Part shown: piece by piece, positions 8,029 through 15,802 of the stretch
Position numbering within the stretch: position 1 is the first letter of the stretch
How the letters are laid out: each line of letters begins with the position of its first letter
Source of the DNA: an uncultured Lachnospiraceae bacterium
GTDB lineage: Bacteria; Bacillota; Clostridia; Lachnospirales; Lachnospiraceae
Length of the DNA: 34,273 bases
Assembly: GCA_910578555.1 (NCBI GenBank)
Contig: CAJTPS010000013.1
Coordinates: forward strand, 1-34,273
Reading direction: 5' to 3'
The notes under the pieces: model-generated
Told to the model about the DNA's origin: nothing
The model's input: the letters and a program-made list of their open reading frames with translations, nothing else
Databases searched by the model: none
Made by a program: the position numbers and the translations under genes

Positions 8029-8036
8029 GATAATTT

Positions 8037-8066
8037 ATTATAAATACCCGATTGCGGATTTGTCAA
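8037..8066 (-). promoter_or_regulatory. Consensus sigma-A promoter of the ABC-F gene
   Basis: TTGACA (8066-8061), an 18-base spacer and TATAAT (8042-8037), both hexamers perfect. Transcription would start near 8030, about 355 bases before the ABC-F start codon. Confidence 0.85.
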
Positions 8067-8185
8067 CTAATTTTGACCATAACCCTGCTTTAGTGGACAC
8101 ATAATTTTCTTATTTTAAACATATTTCTTCCTTAATTTCCCTGTACAATTCTGTCCATAGCAAACGCACGCACCATCGCTTTAAT

Positions 8186-8231
8186 GCCCTTGTATCTTAG
8201 CCAGAAGACTTGCGGATACAAGACTACGGGC
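8186..8231 (+). promoter_or_regulatory. Hairpin in the 5' region of the VTC gene
   Basis: CTTGTATC (8189-8196) and GATACAAG (8215-8222) are perfect inverted repeats around an 18-base loop, with GCCC (8186-8189) able to close against GGGC (8228-8231) outside. It ends just before the VTC ribosome site. It matches no riboswitch class I recognise. It could be a translation-control hairpin. Confidence 0.4.
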
Positions 8232-8248
8232 AGGAAAGGAAATACTCT

Positions 8249-8920
8249 ATGACCTATCGGCATGAATACAAACACGAGATCACGCTTTCCGATGTAATCA
8301 CCCTGCGCCAGCGGCTGCAGGCAGTGGCACAACCCGATCCCCACGCCGTGAACGGGCGTTATATGATCCGAAGCCTGTACTTTGATAATCTGTCAGATCA
8401 GGCGCTCCGTGAAAAACTGGACGGCATCAACAACCGCGAGAAGTTCCGTCTTCGCTACTATAACAAGGACACTTCTCTGATTCATCTGGAGAAAAAAAGT
8501 AAACGCAACGGTCTAGGTACTAAGGAGAGCGCAGCTGTAACCGCGGCTGAAGCACAGTCACTGATTGACGGAAACTGCGATTGGATGGCGCACAGCAACC
8601 AGCCGCTGATACAAGAACTGCAACGTAAAATGACAACCGGGCTGCTCCGTCCGAAAACCATAGTCGATTACATAAGAGAGCCTTACCTGTTTACGTCAGG
8701 CAACGTCCGCGTCACAATCGATTATGACATTCGTACCGGGCTGTGGTGTACGGACTTCTTACGCCCTGACTGCATCACGATTCCCGTCAGCGATAATCCC
8801 GTTATTCTGGAGGTAAAATGGGATGCCTATCTGCCGGATGTGATCCGGACTGCCGTGCAACTCGATAATCGTCATGCCGGTGCCTTTTCCAAATATGCCG
8901 CCTGCAGAACTTATGGATAG
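8249..8920 (+). CDS. VTC-domain protein (polyphosphate polymerase-like)
   Basis: A 223-residue protein made of one VTC domain, the triphosphate-tunnel fold that builds inorganic polyphosphate from ATP in yeast Vtc4. The tunnel motifs are all visible: RHEYKHEI (4-11), YMIRSLYFDN (38-47), REKFRLRYYN (63-72), IHLEKKSK (78-85) and near the end ILEVKWDAYLP, with alternating basic and acidic residues that line the tunnel. It has no SPX or membrane domain. I chose the ATG at 8249 because AGGAAAGGA precedes it at the right distance and the protein begins with the first tunnel motif; an in-frame TTG at 8210 is unlikely. It heads a plus-strand cassette with DUF4956 and CotH genes. Polymerase activity is a family inference. 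Confidence 0.88.
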   Translation: MTYRHEYKHEITLSDVITLRQRLQAVAQPDPHAVNGRYMIRSLYFDNLSDQALREKLDGINNREKFRLRYYNKDTSLIHLEKKSKRNGLGTKESAAVTAAEAQSLIDGNCDWMAHSNQPLIQELQRKMTTGLLRPKTIVDYIREPYLFTSGNVRVTIDYDIRTGLWCTDFLRPDCITIPVSDNPVILEVKWDAYLPDVIRTAVQLDNRHAGAFSKYAACRTYG

Positions 8921-9040
8921 CATACAGTAAATTCCTCCGGAAAACTAACAAATCGGACAAGTTCATTTGCGCGATCCCCTTCACGGACTCGAGCGCAAGA
9001 AAAATCTTCTAATCACTTCAATAAGAAACGGAGAACAATT

Positions 9041-9712
9041 ATGACTTTTCAAGATATTTTTAAATCAAGCTTTCTGGATAATGTAACAAGTATAAATCTT
9101 CTGGATATGACGCTGGCGCTGATTCTCGCCTTCGGGATCGGCATGTGTATTTTCTTTGTATACAAGAAAACTTTTTCCGGCATCATATATTCATCGAGTT
9201 TCGGCGTCACACTTGTGGCGCTTACCATGATCACCACGCTGGTGATTCTGGCCGTGACCTCCAATGTAGTGCTCTCTCTTGGTATGGTCGGCGCTCTGTC
9301 AATCGTCCGGTTCCGTACCGCAATCAAAGAACCTCTGGACATCGCCTTCCTGTTCTGGTCAATTGCCGTCGGAATCGTTCTCGCCGCAGGTCTGATTCCT
9401 CTGGCAGTGATCGGCAGTATGGCGATCGGAGCTTTCCTCCTTGTCTTCGTCAACCGCAAATCACACGTCAATCCATATATTATTGTGATTCATTGCACCG
9501 GCCAGAACAGCGAGCGCAAAGCCGCCGAATATATAAAGCAACAGGTAAAGCGTTTCGTGATCAAAAGCAAAACCGTTCAGAAAGGCGCCGTCGAAATCAA
9601 TGCGGAAATCCGGCTGAAGAATGACAATACAGAGTTTATTAACACCCTTGCAGATATGGAAGGTGTTGAGCACGCTGTATTGGTCAGCTATAACGGCGAC
9701 TATATGGGATAA
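9041..9712 (+). CDS. DUF4956 membrane protein
   Basis: A 223-residue integral membrane protein of the DUF4956 family. Hydrophobic segments lie at about 22-42, 52-74, 75-90 and 105-137. The family signature is the stretch LGMVGALSIVRFRTAIKEP (80-98) followed by LDIAFLFWSIAVGIVLAAG, in which a charged loop (R90, R92, K96, E97) sits between membrane helices. The last 80 residues form a soluble alpha-beta domain resembling a ferredoxin-like fold. The start follows ACGGAGAAC. It ends 11 bases before the CotH gene and follows the VTC gene, an arrangement seen repeatedly in bacteria. It may couple cytoplasmic polyphosphate or phosphoryl donors to the exported kinase, but no biochemical function is established. 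Confidence 0.88.
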   Translation: MTFQDIFKSSFLDNVTSINLLDMTLALILAFGIGMCIFFVYKKTFSGIIYSSSFGVTLVALTMITTLVILAVTSNVVLSLGMVGALSIVRFRTAIKEPLDIAFLFWSIAVGIVLAAGLIPLAVIGSMAIGAFLLVFVNRKSHVNPYIIVIHCTGQNSERKAAEYIKQQVKRFVIKSKTVQKGAVEINAEIRLKNDNTEFINTLADMEGVEHAVLVSYNGDYMG

Positions 9713-9723
9713 GGAGACCTGCC

Positions 9724-11421
9724 ATGTCAACAAGCAGACACATTGATATAATCTGTTGTGTTATTCTCGCTGCCACCCTGCTCCTGACTGCTTTATTTAT
9801 GAATGCGGGGAAACTCGGTGTGCAGGCGGTAAGTGCAACAGCGGGGTATGCCTCCCGGTTATTTAATACGTCTACGGTACATACCATCGATATTGCAATG
9901 GACGACTGGGATTCTTTCATAGAAAACTGTACAGATGAGCAATATGAAGACTGTACCGTCATCATAGATGGCGAAGCCTACCGGAATGTGGCGATTCGCG
10001 CCAAAGGAAATACGTCCCTCTCCATGGTGGAATCCTACGGAAATAACCGCTACAGTTTTAAAATAGAATTTGACCACTATGACAGCGCACTCAGTTACTA
10101 TGGTCTTGATAAACTTTGCCTGAATAACATTATCCAGGACAACACCTACATGAAGGATTATCTTACTTATCAACTGATGGGGCAATTCGGCGTAGACGCG
10201 CCGCTTTGCAGCTACAGCTACATTACCGTAAACGGCGAGGATTGGGGATTGTATCTGGCCGTAGAAGGAGTCGAGGATGCGTTTTTGCAGCGCAGTTACG
10301 GAGCGGATCATGGCGAACTCTATAAGCCGGACAGCATGGATATGGGCGGCGGGCGCGGCAATGGACGGGGCTTTAAGATGGAGGATTTCGAGAAGCCGGA
10401 ATCTGCAGACAATGATATGCATAGGGAATCGGGACTGCCGGATTTCCCAAACAATGATGCAGACGGCAAGCCGAACATACCAAATTTCCCAAATGATGAT
10501 ACAAACGGCGGATCGAACATGCCGGCCTTCGCAAATAGCACACCTCCGGAGAAAACAAAACCGCGCGAAATGAACGGCAATCACATACCGGGCGGCCGTA
10601 CCATGGGAAGCAGCGACGTCGCACTGCTCTACACCGACGATGCGTTTGACAGCTACACCAACATATTTGAAAATGCCAAAACCGATATAACCGCTGCTGA
10701 TAAAACACGGCTGATTGAATCTCTCAGAAAACTGAACGGCAATGAGAATCTTGAAGACACCGTAAACATTGAAGATGTGATCCGTTACTTTGTCGTGCAT
10801 AATTTCGTGCTCAACTTCGACAGCTACACCGGCGGCATGATTCATAACTACTACCTGTATGAGCAGGATGGACAGCTTTCCATGATTCCATGGGATTATA
10901 ATCTGGCTTTCGGCGGGTTTGAATCCCAGACCGATGCCACAGCGCTTGTCAATTATCCCATCGACACACCCGTATCCGGCGGAACCATCGATTCCCGGCC
11001 GATGCTGGCATGGATATTTAACAGCGAGGAATACACAGAACTGTATCATCAATATTTTAATGAATTTATAGAACAGTATTTTGACAGCGGGCGCTTCGCG
11101 TCCCTCATAGATTCTACAAAAACAATGATCGCTCCCTATGTGGAAAGCGATCCGACGAAGTTCTGCACCTATGAGGAATTTGAAAAAGGGGTATCCACCC
11201 TGACGGACTTCTGCCTGCGGCGCGCCGAAAGCATCCGCGGACAGCTTGACGGCACAATCCCCGCTACCGCAGACGGGCAGGCACAGGACAGTTCCACGCT
11301 GATAGATGCGGGCGGACTGGCTATTCCGGATATGGGAACCATGGGAAATGAGCATGGTTCGGTAAGTATGCCGCCGAACAGGAACGATCAAAGGCCGGAA
11401 TCTCACTCATTCGGCCGATAA
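9724..11421 (+). CDS. CotH-like kinase, membrane-anchored
   Basis: A 565-residue protein with an uncleaved N-terminal membrane anchor (residues 9-27) and an extracytoplasmic CotH kinase domain. CotH proteins are atypical protein kinases that use ATP on spore-coat or surface proteins. Kinase landmarks are RAKGN (92-96), a conserved lysine in GELYK (201), HNFVLNFDSYTGGMIHN (359-375) and IPWDYNLAFGG (388-398) with the metal-binding Asp391. Between K201 and residue 300 lies a Gly/Asn/Pro/Asp-rich insert holding two 14-residue repeats. The C-terminus is another disordered tail. It follows the VTC and DUF4956 genes by 11 bases and its last 19 bases overlap the convergent YitT gene. A role in modifying a surface protein or polymer with phosphate is inferred. 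Confidence 0.88.
   Translation: MSTSRHIDIICCVILAATLLLTALFMNAGKLGVQAVSATAGYASRLFNTSTVHTIDIAMDDWDSFIENCTDEQYEDCTVIIDGEAYRNVAIRAKGNTSLSMVESYGNNRYSFKIEFDHYDSALSYYGLDKLCLNNIIQDNTYMKDYLTYQLMGQFGVDAPLCSYSYITVNGEDWGLYLAVEGVEDAFLQRSYGADHGELYKPDSMDMGGGRGNGRGFKMEDFEKPESADNDMHRESGLPDFPNNDADGKPNIPNFPNDDTNGGSNMPAFANSTPPEKTKPREMNGNHIPGGRTMGSSDVALLYTDDAFDSYTNIFENAKTDITAADKTRLIESLRKLNGNENLEDTVNIEDVIRYFVVHNFVLNFDSYTGGMIHNYYLYEQDGQLSMIPWDYNLAFGGFESQTDATALVNYPIDTPVSGGTIDSRPMLAWIFNSEEYTELYHQYFNEFIEQYFDSGRFASLIDSTKTMIAPYVESDPTKFCTYEEFEKGVSTLTDFCLRRAESIRGQLDGTIPATADGQAQDSSTLIDAGGLAIPDMGTMGNEHGSVSMPPNRNDQRPESHSFGR
10441..10524 (+). repeat. Two 42-bp tandem repeats in the CotH insert
   Basis: Positions 10441-10482 and 10483-10524 are diverged tandem copies encoding DFPNNDADGKPNIP and NFPNDDTNGGSNMP. 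They lie in the disordered insert of the kinase and probably vary in copy number between strains. Confidence 0.75.
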
Positions 11422-12263
11422 TAAAACCTCCCCGCCAGTTCCTCCGTCCTGATGGCGTTAACGAAGGCGGCTTCGTCCGCCTTCTTCACAGCGCTGATCA
11501 CCTCTCTGCTCTCCTCCTTGGACACAACGGAATACACCACTTTTCTCTTCTCGTGTTCATAAGAGCCCTCACCGCTTAAAATCGTCGCGCCATGCATACT
11601 GACCGTATTGATCGCCTTGCAGACCTGATCCGCCTGATTCGTCACGATGAACAATGTCTGTTTCTGGTATCTCTTATAGAGCATATGCAGCATCTGCGTG
11701 GAAGCGTACTGATATATGATCGAGTAAAGCGCCTTATCGAAACCGAACAGCAGACCCGCAATCATGATAATAACCACGTTAAATGCCAGAATGAAGTTCC
11801 ATGCATCGACACCCTTTTTCTCCGACAGATAGATGGAAATAAAATCCGTACCGCCCGTCGTCGCGTTCATGGACAGACACAGGCTGATCGCAAAGCCGCT
11901 GATAATACCGCCGAATATACTGATCAAAAGAATATCATATGTGACGGCCGTATCGGGTATGATATCCGTCATGATACTCGTCACCAGAATGGAAATGCAG
12001 GAATACAATGTAAATTTCTTACCGATAAACCGCCAGCTGATATAGATCGGCACCGCATTTAACAGCAGGTTGACAGGCGTATACGGAATCGTAATGTGAA
12101 GAAACATCTTGCAGATGCTCTGGATCAGTATCGTCAGACCCGTGGCGCCGCCCGGATATAAACCGCCTGTACTGACGAAGGTCTTAATATTGACCGCCAT
12201 AATCGCTGACGCCAGACAGATAATAATAATTCTTTTGCTATCCTTCTTCCATTCAAAAGTCAT
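11403..12263 (-). CDS. YitT-family membrane protein
   Basis: A 286-residue protein of the YitT family. The N-terminal 200 residues hold five or six hydrophobic helices including the glycine-rich TGGLYPGGATGLTILI (about 31-46), characteristic of the family's membrane domain. Residues from about 205 onward form the cytoplasmic DUF2179 domain (VCKAINTVSMHGATILSGEG then KRKVVYSVVSKEE). Function is unknown; a transporter role is often proposed. Its stop lies within the last codons of the convergent CotH gene (19-base overlap), so no terminator separates the two. The ribosome site is AGGGGG about 10 bases upstream. A long hairpin-rich element (D) precedes it. Confidence 0.9.
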   Translation of the reverse strand: MTFEWKKDSKRIIIICLASAIMAVNIKTFVSTGGLYPGGATGLTILIQSICKMFLHITIPYTPVNLLLNAVPIYISWRFIGKKFTLYSCISILVTSIMTDIIPDTAVTYDILLISIFGGIISGFAISLCLSMNATTGGTDFISIYLSEKKGVDAWNFILAFNVVIIMIAGLLFGFDKALYSIIYQYASTQMLHMLYKRYQKQTLFIVTNQADQVCKAINTVSMHGATILSGEGSYEHEKRKVVYSVVSKEESREVISAVKKADEAAFVNAIRTEELAGRFYYRPNE

Positions 12264-12279
12264 ATCGCATATCCCCCTG

Positions 12280-12435
12280 TTAAACAGAAAATTGAAAAAT
12301 TAATGTATCAGCATGATTTTTCAATCTATCCACTGACGGCGATACACCTCTCTGATCATGAGGGCGCACCGCCGTCTGTTCGTCAGCCGGAATCCGTATA
12401 ATCCACTCTTCCCACGCTGACGTTTCAATATTCAT
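12280..12435 (-). repeat. Hairpin-rich intergenic element D with a 51-codon frame
   Basis: Perfect inverted repeats are ATTGAAAAAT/ATTTTTCAAT (12291-12300, 12316-12325), GACGGCG/CGCCGTC (12335-12341, 12370-12376) and CGTCAGC/GCTGACG (12381-12387, 12416-12422). The first resembles the end hairpin of element C in both arm and loop. A 51-codon open frame (ATG at 12435, TAA at 12282) spans the whole element on the minus strand, but it lacks a ribosome site and is probably incidental. The element lies between the DHH and YitT genes. Confidence 0.6.
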
Positions 12436-12441
12436 AATTCG

Positions 12442-13362
12442 CTAGGCATTCGCCATCTCACACAATTCATCCAGCATCTTCGGCAGATCCTGCGCCATAT
12501 TCTCATCGGTAAACTGGCAGGTTCCCACTTTCTTATGTCCGCCGCCGCCGTACTTGAGCATAAGGCTTCCTACATTCACATCACTGGTCTTATTTATAAT
12601 ACTATAGCCGACTGCCGCGGAACATCCCAGACCGCCTTTCCCGTTGACGATCCATGCAGAGATATTCTGCTCCGGATACATACTGTAAATCATAAAACGG
12701 TTGCCCGTATAGATAATGTCCAGACCTCTTAAATCCGTAATGATCACATTGCCGCGCACCTCCGTATGCGCGGTAACCATTTCCTTAAACTTTTCGGTCT
12801 GCTCATTATAAACTTCAATACGCTCCTTGACATCAGGCAGATCGAGAATCTCCTCCGTGGTCATCGTGCGGCACGCGTCGATCAGCTTCTCCATCAGCTG
12901 ATAGTTGGAAATCGTAAAGTTGCGGAAACGACCGAGTCCTGTCCTGGGGTCCATCAGATAACCCACGAGAATCCAGCCCGTCGGATTCTGAATCTCATCA
13001 ATCGTCAGATTACCGGAATCCACTTTATCAACTGCCACCATCATATCATCGAACTGCGGAAATCTCTCTCTGCCGCCATAGTACTCATAAATGATTCTCG
13101 CACAGGAAGGTGTAATACGGCTCTCACCCTTATACTTACCCTCTAACTGCAGTCTCTCATGTTCACTGGAATGATGGTCGAACCAAAGACCACACCCCTC
13201 CACATAAGGTACATTGGCAAGACAGTCATCCTCTGTAATCTCGATCAGTCCATCCTGTAAGTCCTTTGGATGCGCGAATTTCCAATGATCAATAATCCCC
13301 GCTTCTTTCAACAGTGCCCCGCATGCAAGTCCATCAAAATCCGAACGTGTAACTAATCTCAT
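12442..13362 (-). CDS. DHH-family phosphoesterase
   Basis: A 306-residue cytoplasmic phosphoesterase of the DHH superfamily (RecJ, nanoRNase, c-di-AMP hydrolase and exopolyphosphatase-like enzymes). The N-terminus has the metal-binding SDFDG (7-11), the namesake DHH is at 62-64 (LWFDHHSSEH), and the C-terminal substrate motif is KYGGGGHKKVG at about 275-285. There is no membrane or CBS domain, so it is unlike GdpP or the pyrophosphatase PpaC with CBS. The substrate is unknown: short RNA, cyclic dinucleotide products or polyphosphate are all possible. I start at the ATG at 13362 because GGAGGA precedes it by six bases; the upstream in-frame TTG has no ribosome site. Its own promoter lies about 115 bases upstream. 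Confidence 0.85.
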   Translation of the reverse strand: MRLVTRSDFDGLACGALLKEAGIIDHWKFAHPKDLQDGLIEITEDDCLANVPYVEGCGLWFDHHSSEHERLQLEGKYKGESRITPSCARIIYEYYGGRERFPQFDDMMVAVDKVDSGNLTIDEIQNPTGWILVGYLMDPRTGLGRFRNFTISNYQLMEKLIDACRTMTTEEILDLPDVKERIEVYNEQTEKFKEMVTAHTEVRGNVIITDLRGLDIIYTGNRFMIYSMYPEQNISAWIVNGKGGLGCSAAVGYSIINKTSDVNVGSLMLKYGGGGHKKVGTCQFTDENMAQDLPKMLDELCEMANA

Positions 13363-13477
13363 AGCAATCCTCCATCTCAACCCGATTAGATTTTAAGACA
13401 TATATGTATCCGATGCCTGACGAAAACTCCGCCGATATGACCCGAGTCTAAAGGCAGAGTAAATCATACTAAGCTAC

Positions 13478-13506
13478 ATTATAGACAATCTTCCGGGTTT
13501 TTTCAA
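13478..13506 (-). promoter_or_regulatory. Sigma-A promoter of the DHH gene
   Basis: TTGAAA (13506-13501), a 17-base spacer and a perfect TATAAT (13483-13478). The predicted leader is about 110 bases long, with no obvious riboswitch fold. Confidence 0.75.
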
Positions 13507-13551
13507 TATGGTCAGAAAAAATGATTGCAAATCGCCCTGAATGAGATACTT

Positions 13552-13598
13552 TCACACCCGGTCATCATAAATATATACGAAATCCGGCACGGATGTGA
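13552..13598 (-). terminator. Weak hairpin after the ABC permease gene
   Basis: TCACA-C-CCGG (13552-13561) can pair with CCGG-6-TGTGA (13584-13598) just after the permease stop. There is no T tract directly after it, so it is only a possible operon end. Confidence 0.3.
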
Positions 13599-13611
13599 AT
13601 TGTAATGATAA

Positions 13612-14877
13612 TTACCGCTTCAGTCTCCGCGCCCATCTTTTCACCGTAAAAGGAATAAAAGCGCAGCCCAGCAGCACCGGCACCGTAACGAGCAGATACG
13701 GTGACCAGACGATCTGCCCGAAGAGGTGGAACACATTGGTTCTGAAAATATCTGTCGGGCTCCCCACAAGCGGTATCAGATCAAACATTTTCTGTACCTG
13801 CATGGGCATATAGCCCGCCATTGCCATAGGGAGATACACGATTGCCAGTCCGCTGACCAGGGCAATAAAATTATTTTTTGCCACCGCAGATAAAAACATC
13901 ACAAGCAGCGCCAGGCCTACCGCGCCAAGCAGCAGATATGCATACTCAAAGATCTCCGCCTGCAGCATGTTCACAGGCGCTACCGCGATCAGCTTAATGT
14001 ACTGGATCGGCTGGTCCCAGCCCTCTGTTCCCAGATAAATAAGCTGTCCCGCTACAGCGCCCGCCGCAATCGCAAAGAAAAGTTCCAGCGTATAGGCAAT
14101 GCCGCTTAAGATTTTCGCACAGGCAATCTCTCTCCATCCGTTCTTCGTCGTCAGCAGGAGCCTTCCCGTACCGTTATGCCATTCCCCCGCAAAAACAGTA
14201 GATAATGCGATCACAAGAAAAACAGCCATGACCATGCCGAAATCACTCACCATATTACTGAGAAGCATTCTCCACCCTTCTACCCAGCAATACGCATATG
14301 GCTCATCCACCCTGTCATTCATCGCCAGCAAATATTCCTTTTCCTCCTCAGTATGACCGAAAATATCCAGAAATTCCTCCACCTTCTGCCGGCGTCTCTC
14401 ATAAAATCCGTTCAGCCGATCCGGCTCCACATACCTGACCATCAGTGTGGGATAAGTCTGGGACGAATCTTCTAATTCCGGATACAGTGTGGAAATCCAG
14501 CTATTGATACTTCTCTGGTCCGCTCTCTGCGCCTCTGCGGCATACTGTTGCTCTCTCCGCGTGTCGCCTGCACCGCGGGCTGCCTCCGCCTCCCGAAGCA
14601 TCCGTTGATAGTCCCTTACCATCTCCTGCAAGGTCTCATCCGTCAGTTTTCCTTCCCACTGCCCGGCATACTCCTGCATTTTTCTGATGTTTTCATAGCC
14701 GTCAAAAAGATTGCCGAATCCTGAATAATCCCCACCGGAACTCCCGAAAGCAAACCATTGGTAATTCAGAAAGCTCCCGAATACTACAATATAAAGTACA
14801 CACAGAAAAAAACTCAGCCGGGCACTTTTCTTTTTCCATAGCTTTTTATGCTCCTGCAGAAATAATTCTTTAAACAT
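13612..14877 (-). CDS. ABC-2-type transporter permease
   Basis: A 421-residue membrane protein with one helix near the N-terminus (about 21-41), a long extracytoplasmic helical region (about 45-205) and five further helices (about 210-415). This is the layout of ABC-2 permeases that work with a separate ATPase, as in bacitracin or lantibiotic-type exporters. It follows the ATPase gene by 52 bases and ends the four-gene operon led by an ECF sigma factor. The extracytoplasmic part is rich in charged residues and predicted helices. Substrate is unknown; export of a peptide or lipid in response to envelope stress is inferred from the sigma factor. Confidence 0.82.
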   Translation of the reverse strand: MFKELFLQEHKKLWKKKSARLSFFLCVLYIVVFGSFLNYQWFAFGSSGGDYSGFGNLFDGYENIRKMQEYAGQWEGKLTDETLQEMVRDYQRMLREAEAARGAGDTRREQQYAAEAQRADQRSINSWISTLYPELEDSSQTYPTLMVRYVEPDRLNGFYERRRQKVEEFLDIFGHTEEEKEYLLAMNDRVDEPYAYCWVEGWRMLLSNMVSDFGMVMAVFLVIALSTVFAGEWHNGTGRLLLTTKNGWREIACAKILSGIAYTLELFFAIAAGAVAGQLIYLGTEGWDQPIQYIKLIAVAPVNMLQAEIFEYAYLLLGAVGLALLVMFLSAVAKNNFIALVSGLAIVYLPMAMAGYMPMQVQKMFDLIPLVGSPTDIFRTNVFHLFGQIVWSPYLLVTVPVLLGCAFIPFTVKRWARRLKR

Positions 14878-14929
14878 AATCAGTCATGCTCCCCTTTCTG
14901 TCCATCATATTTTCCCATACTTGCAAGTA

Positions 14930-15802
14930 TCAGTTCTCTTCCTTCACCGGAAAATAGTACAAATACAGATCTTCAAGCCCCGCATGGCACACTGTCGCCT
15001 GCGGCGCCGGACTGACATCTGATACAATTCTGAGAACGACATGCCCGTCCTCATGGCGGAGATTGGAAATCGTCGCTTTCCTCTCCCACGCAGGAACCTC
15101 CCTGGGTTCTACAATAAGCTCCCACACTTTTCCACCCGCCTGCGCTATAAGCTCCGCCACACTTCCCTGCGCCGCAAAACTCCCTTTTTTCATTATATAA
15201 ACGTAATCCGCTATGGCCTCGATATCCGAGACAATATGCGTGGAGAGCAGTACGATCCTGTCCCCCGCATAATCCGCCAGCAGATTCCGGAACCGCACCC
15301 GCTCCTTCGGGTCAAGCCCGGCAGTGGGCTCATCCAGAATCAGGACCTTCGGATGATTGAGCAGCGCCTGCGCAATACCGAGCCTCTGCTTCATACCGCC
15401 GGAAAAGGTCTTGATCTTCTTTCCGCCGACATGCTCTAACCCCGTCACCGCTAACAGTTCTTCACTGCGCGTCACCGCTTTCTTACGCGGAATACCTTTG
15501 AGCGCCGCCATATATCTTAAGAACTCCATGGCCGTGTAATCAGGATAATAGCCGAAATCCTGCGGCAGATAGCCCAGAATATTCCGGTATCCTGCTCCCA
15601 TATCCGTCACATCGCGTCCGTCAAAAAGCACCTCCCCCGAAGTCGCCTTAAGAATCGAGCAGATCATGCGCATCAGAGTCGTCTTGCCCGCACCGTTCTC
15701 ACCCAATAATCCGTATACGCCCGGCTTCAACGTGGCGCTGACGCAGTCTACGGCGATCTTGCTCCCATAGTGTTTCGTCAGGCTGTCAATTGATAATTCC
15801 AT
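14930..15802 (-). CDS. ABC transporter ATP-binding protein
   Basis: A 290-residue cytoplasmic ATPase of the ABC-2 exporter type. Walker A GENGAGKTT is at about 34-42, the signature FSGGMKQR at about 134-141, and Walker B KVLILDEPTAGLD follows at about 154-166, with the switch histidine in LLSTHIVSD. About 80 residues follow the ATPase core, as usual for this group. I start at the ATG at 15802 (MELSIDSLTKHYG), which has a GGAGGGGAAG ribosome site and matches the family's N-terminus. An upstream in-frame start would add 23 residues without homology. The start overlaps the end of the preceding membrane protein gene by 17 bases, which suggests coupling. Confidence 0.92.
   Translation of the reverse strand: MELSIDSLTKHYGSKIAVDCVSATLKPGVYGLLGENGAGKTTLMRMICSILKATSGEVLFDGRDVTDMGAGYRNILGYLPQDFGYYPDYTAMEFLRYMAALKGIPRKKAVTRSEELLAVTGLEHVGGKKIKTFSGGMKQRLGIAQALLNHPKVLILDEPTAGLDPKERVRFRNLLADYAGDRIVLLSTHIVSDIEAIADYVYIMKKGSFAAQGSVAELIAQAGGKVWELIVEPREVPAWERKATISNLRHEDGHVVLRIVSDVSPAPQATVCHAGLEDLYLYYFPVKEEN

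Larger units (their letters stand above)
7676..8030 (-). promoter_or_regulatory. Long attenuator-type leader of the ABC-F gene
   Basis: About 355 bases of transcript precede the ABC-F start. In order of transcription it holds a tiny ORF with a strong ribosome site (8028/8007-7996), a 28-codon ORF (7981-7895), a GCACC/GGTGC hairpin near 7880, an intrinsic terminator (7814-7784) and a second stem-loop (7779-7733; GCGGAC/GTCCGC outside TGCTGC/GCAGCA). Nine bases inside the terminator (7796-7804) can pair with 7753-7761 downstream, giving an alternative fold. This is the layout of ribosome-mediated attenuation known for other ABC-F resistance genes. The mechanism is inferred. Confidence 0.7.

Noticed and set aside
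8100..8248. Known riboswitch (c-di-GMP, guanidine-II, preQ1) in front of the VTC gene
   Set aside because: The hairpin lacks the conserved core bases of these classes.
9859..11406. 515-codon open frame on the minus strand across the CotH gene
   Set aside because: It is antisense to a well-supported kinase gene, has no recognisable domains or ribosome site, and reflects codon bias of the plus-strand gene.
12280..12435. 51-residue protein gene
   Set aside because: It has no ribosome site and is built from inverted repeats; kept only as part of element D.
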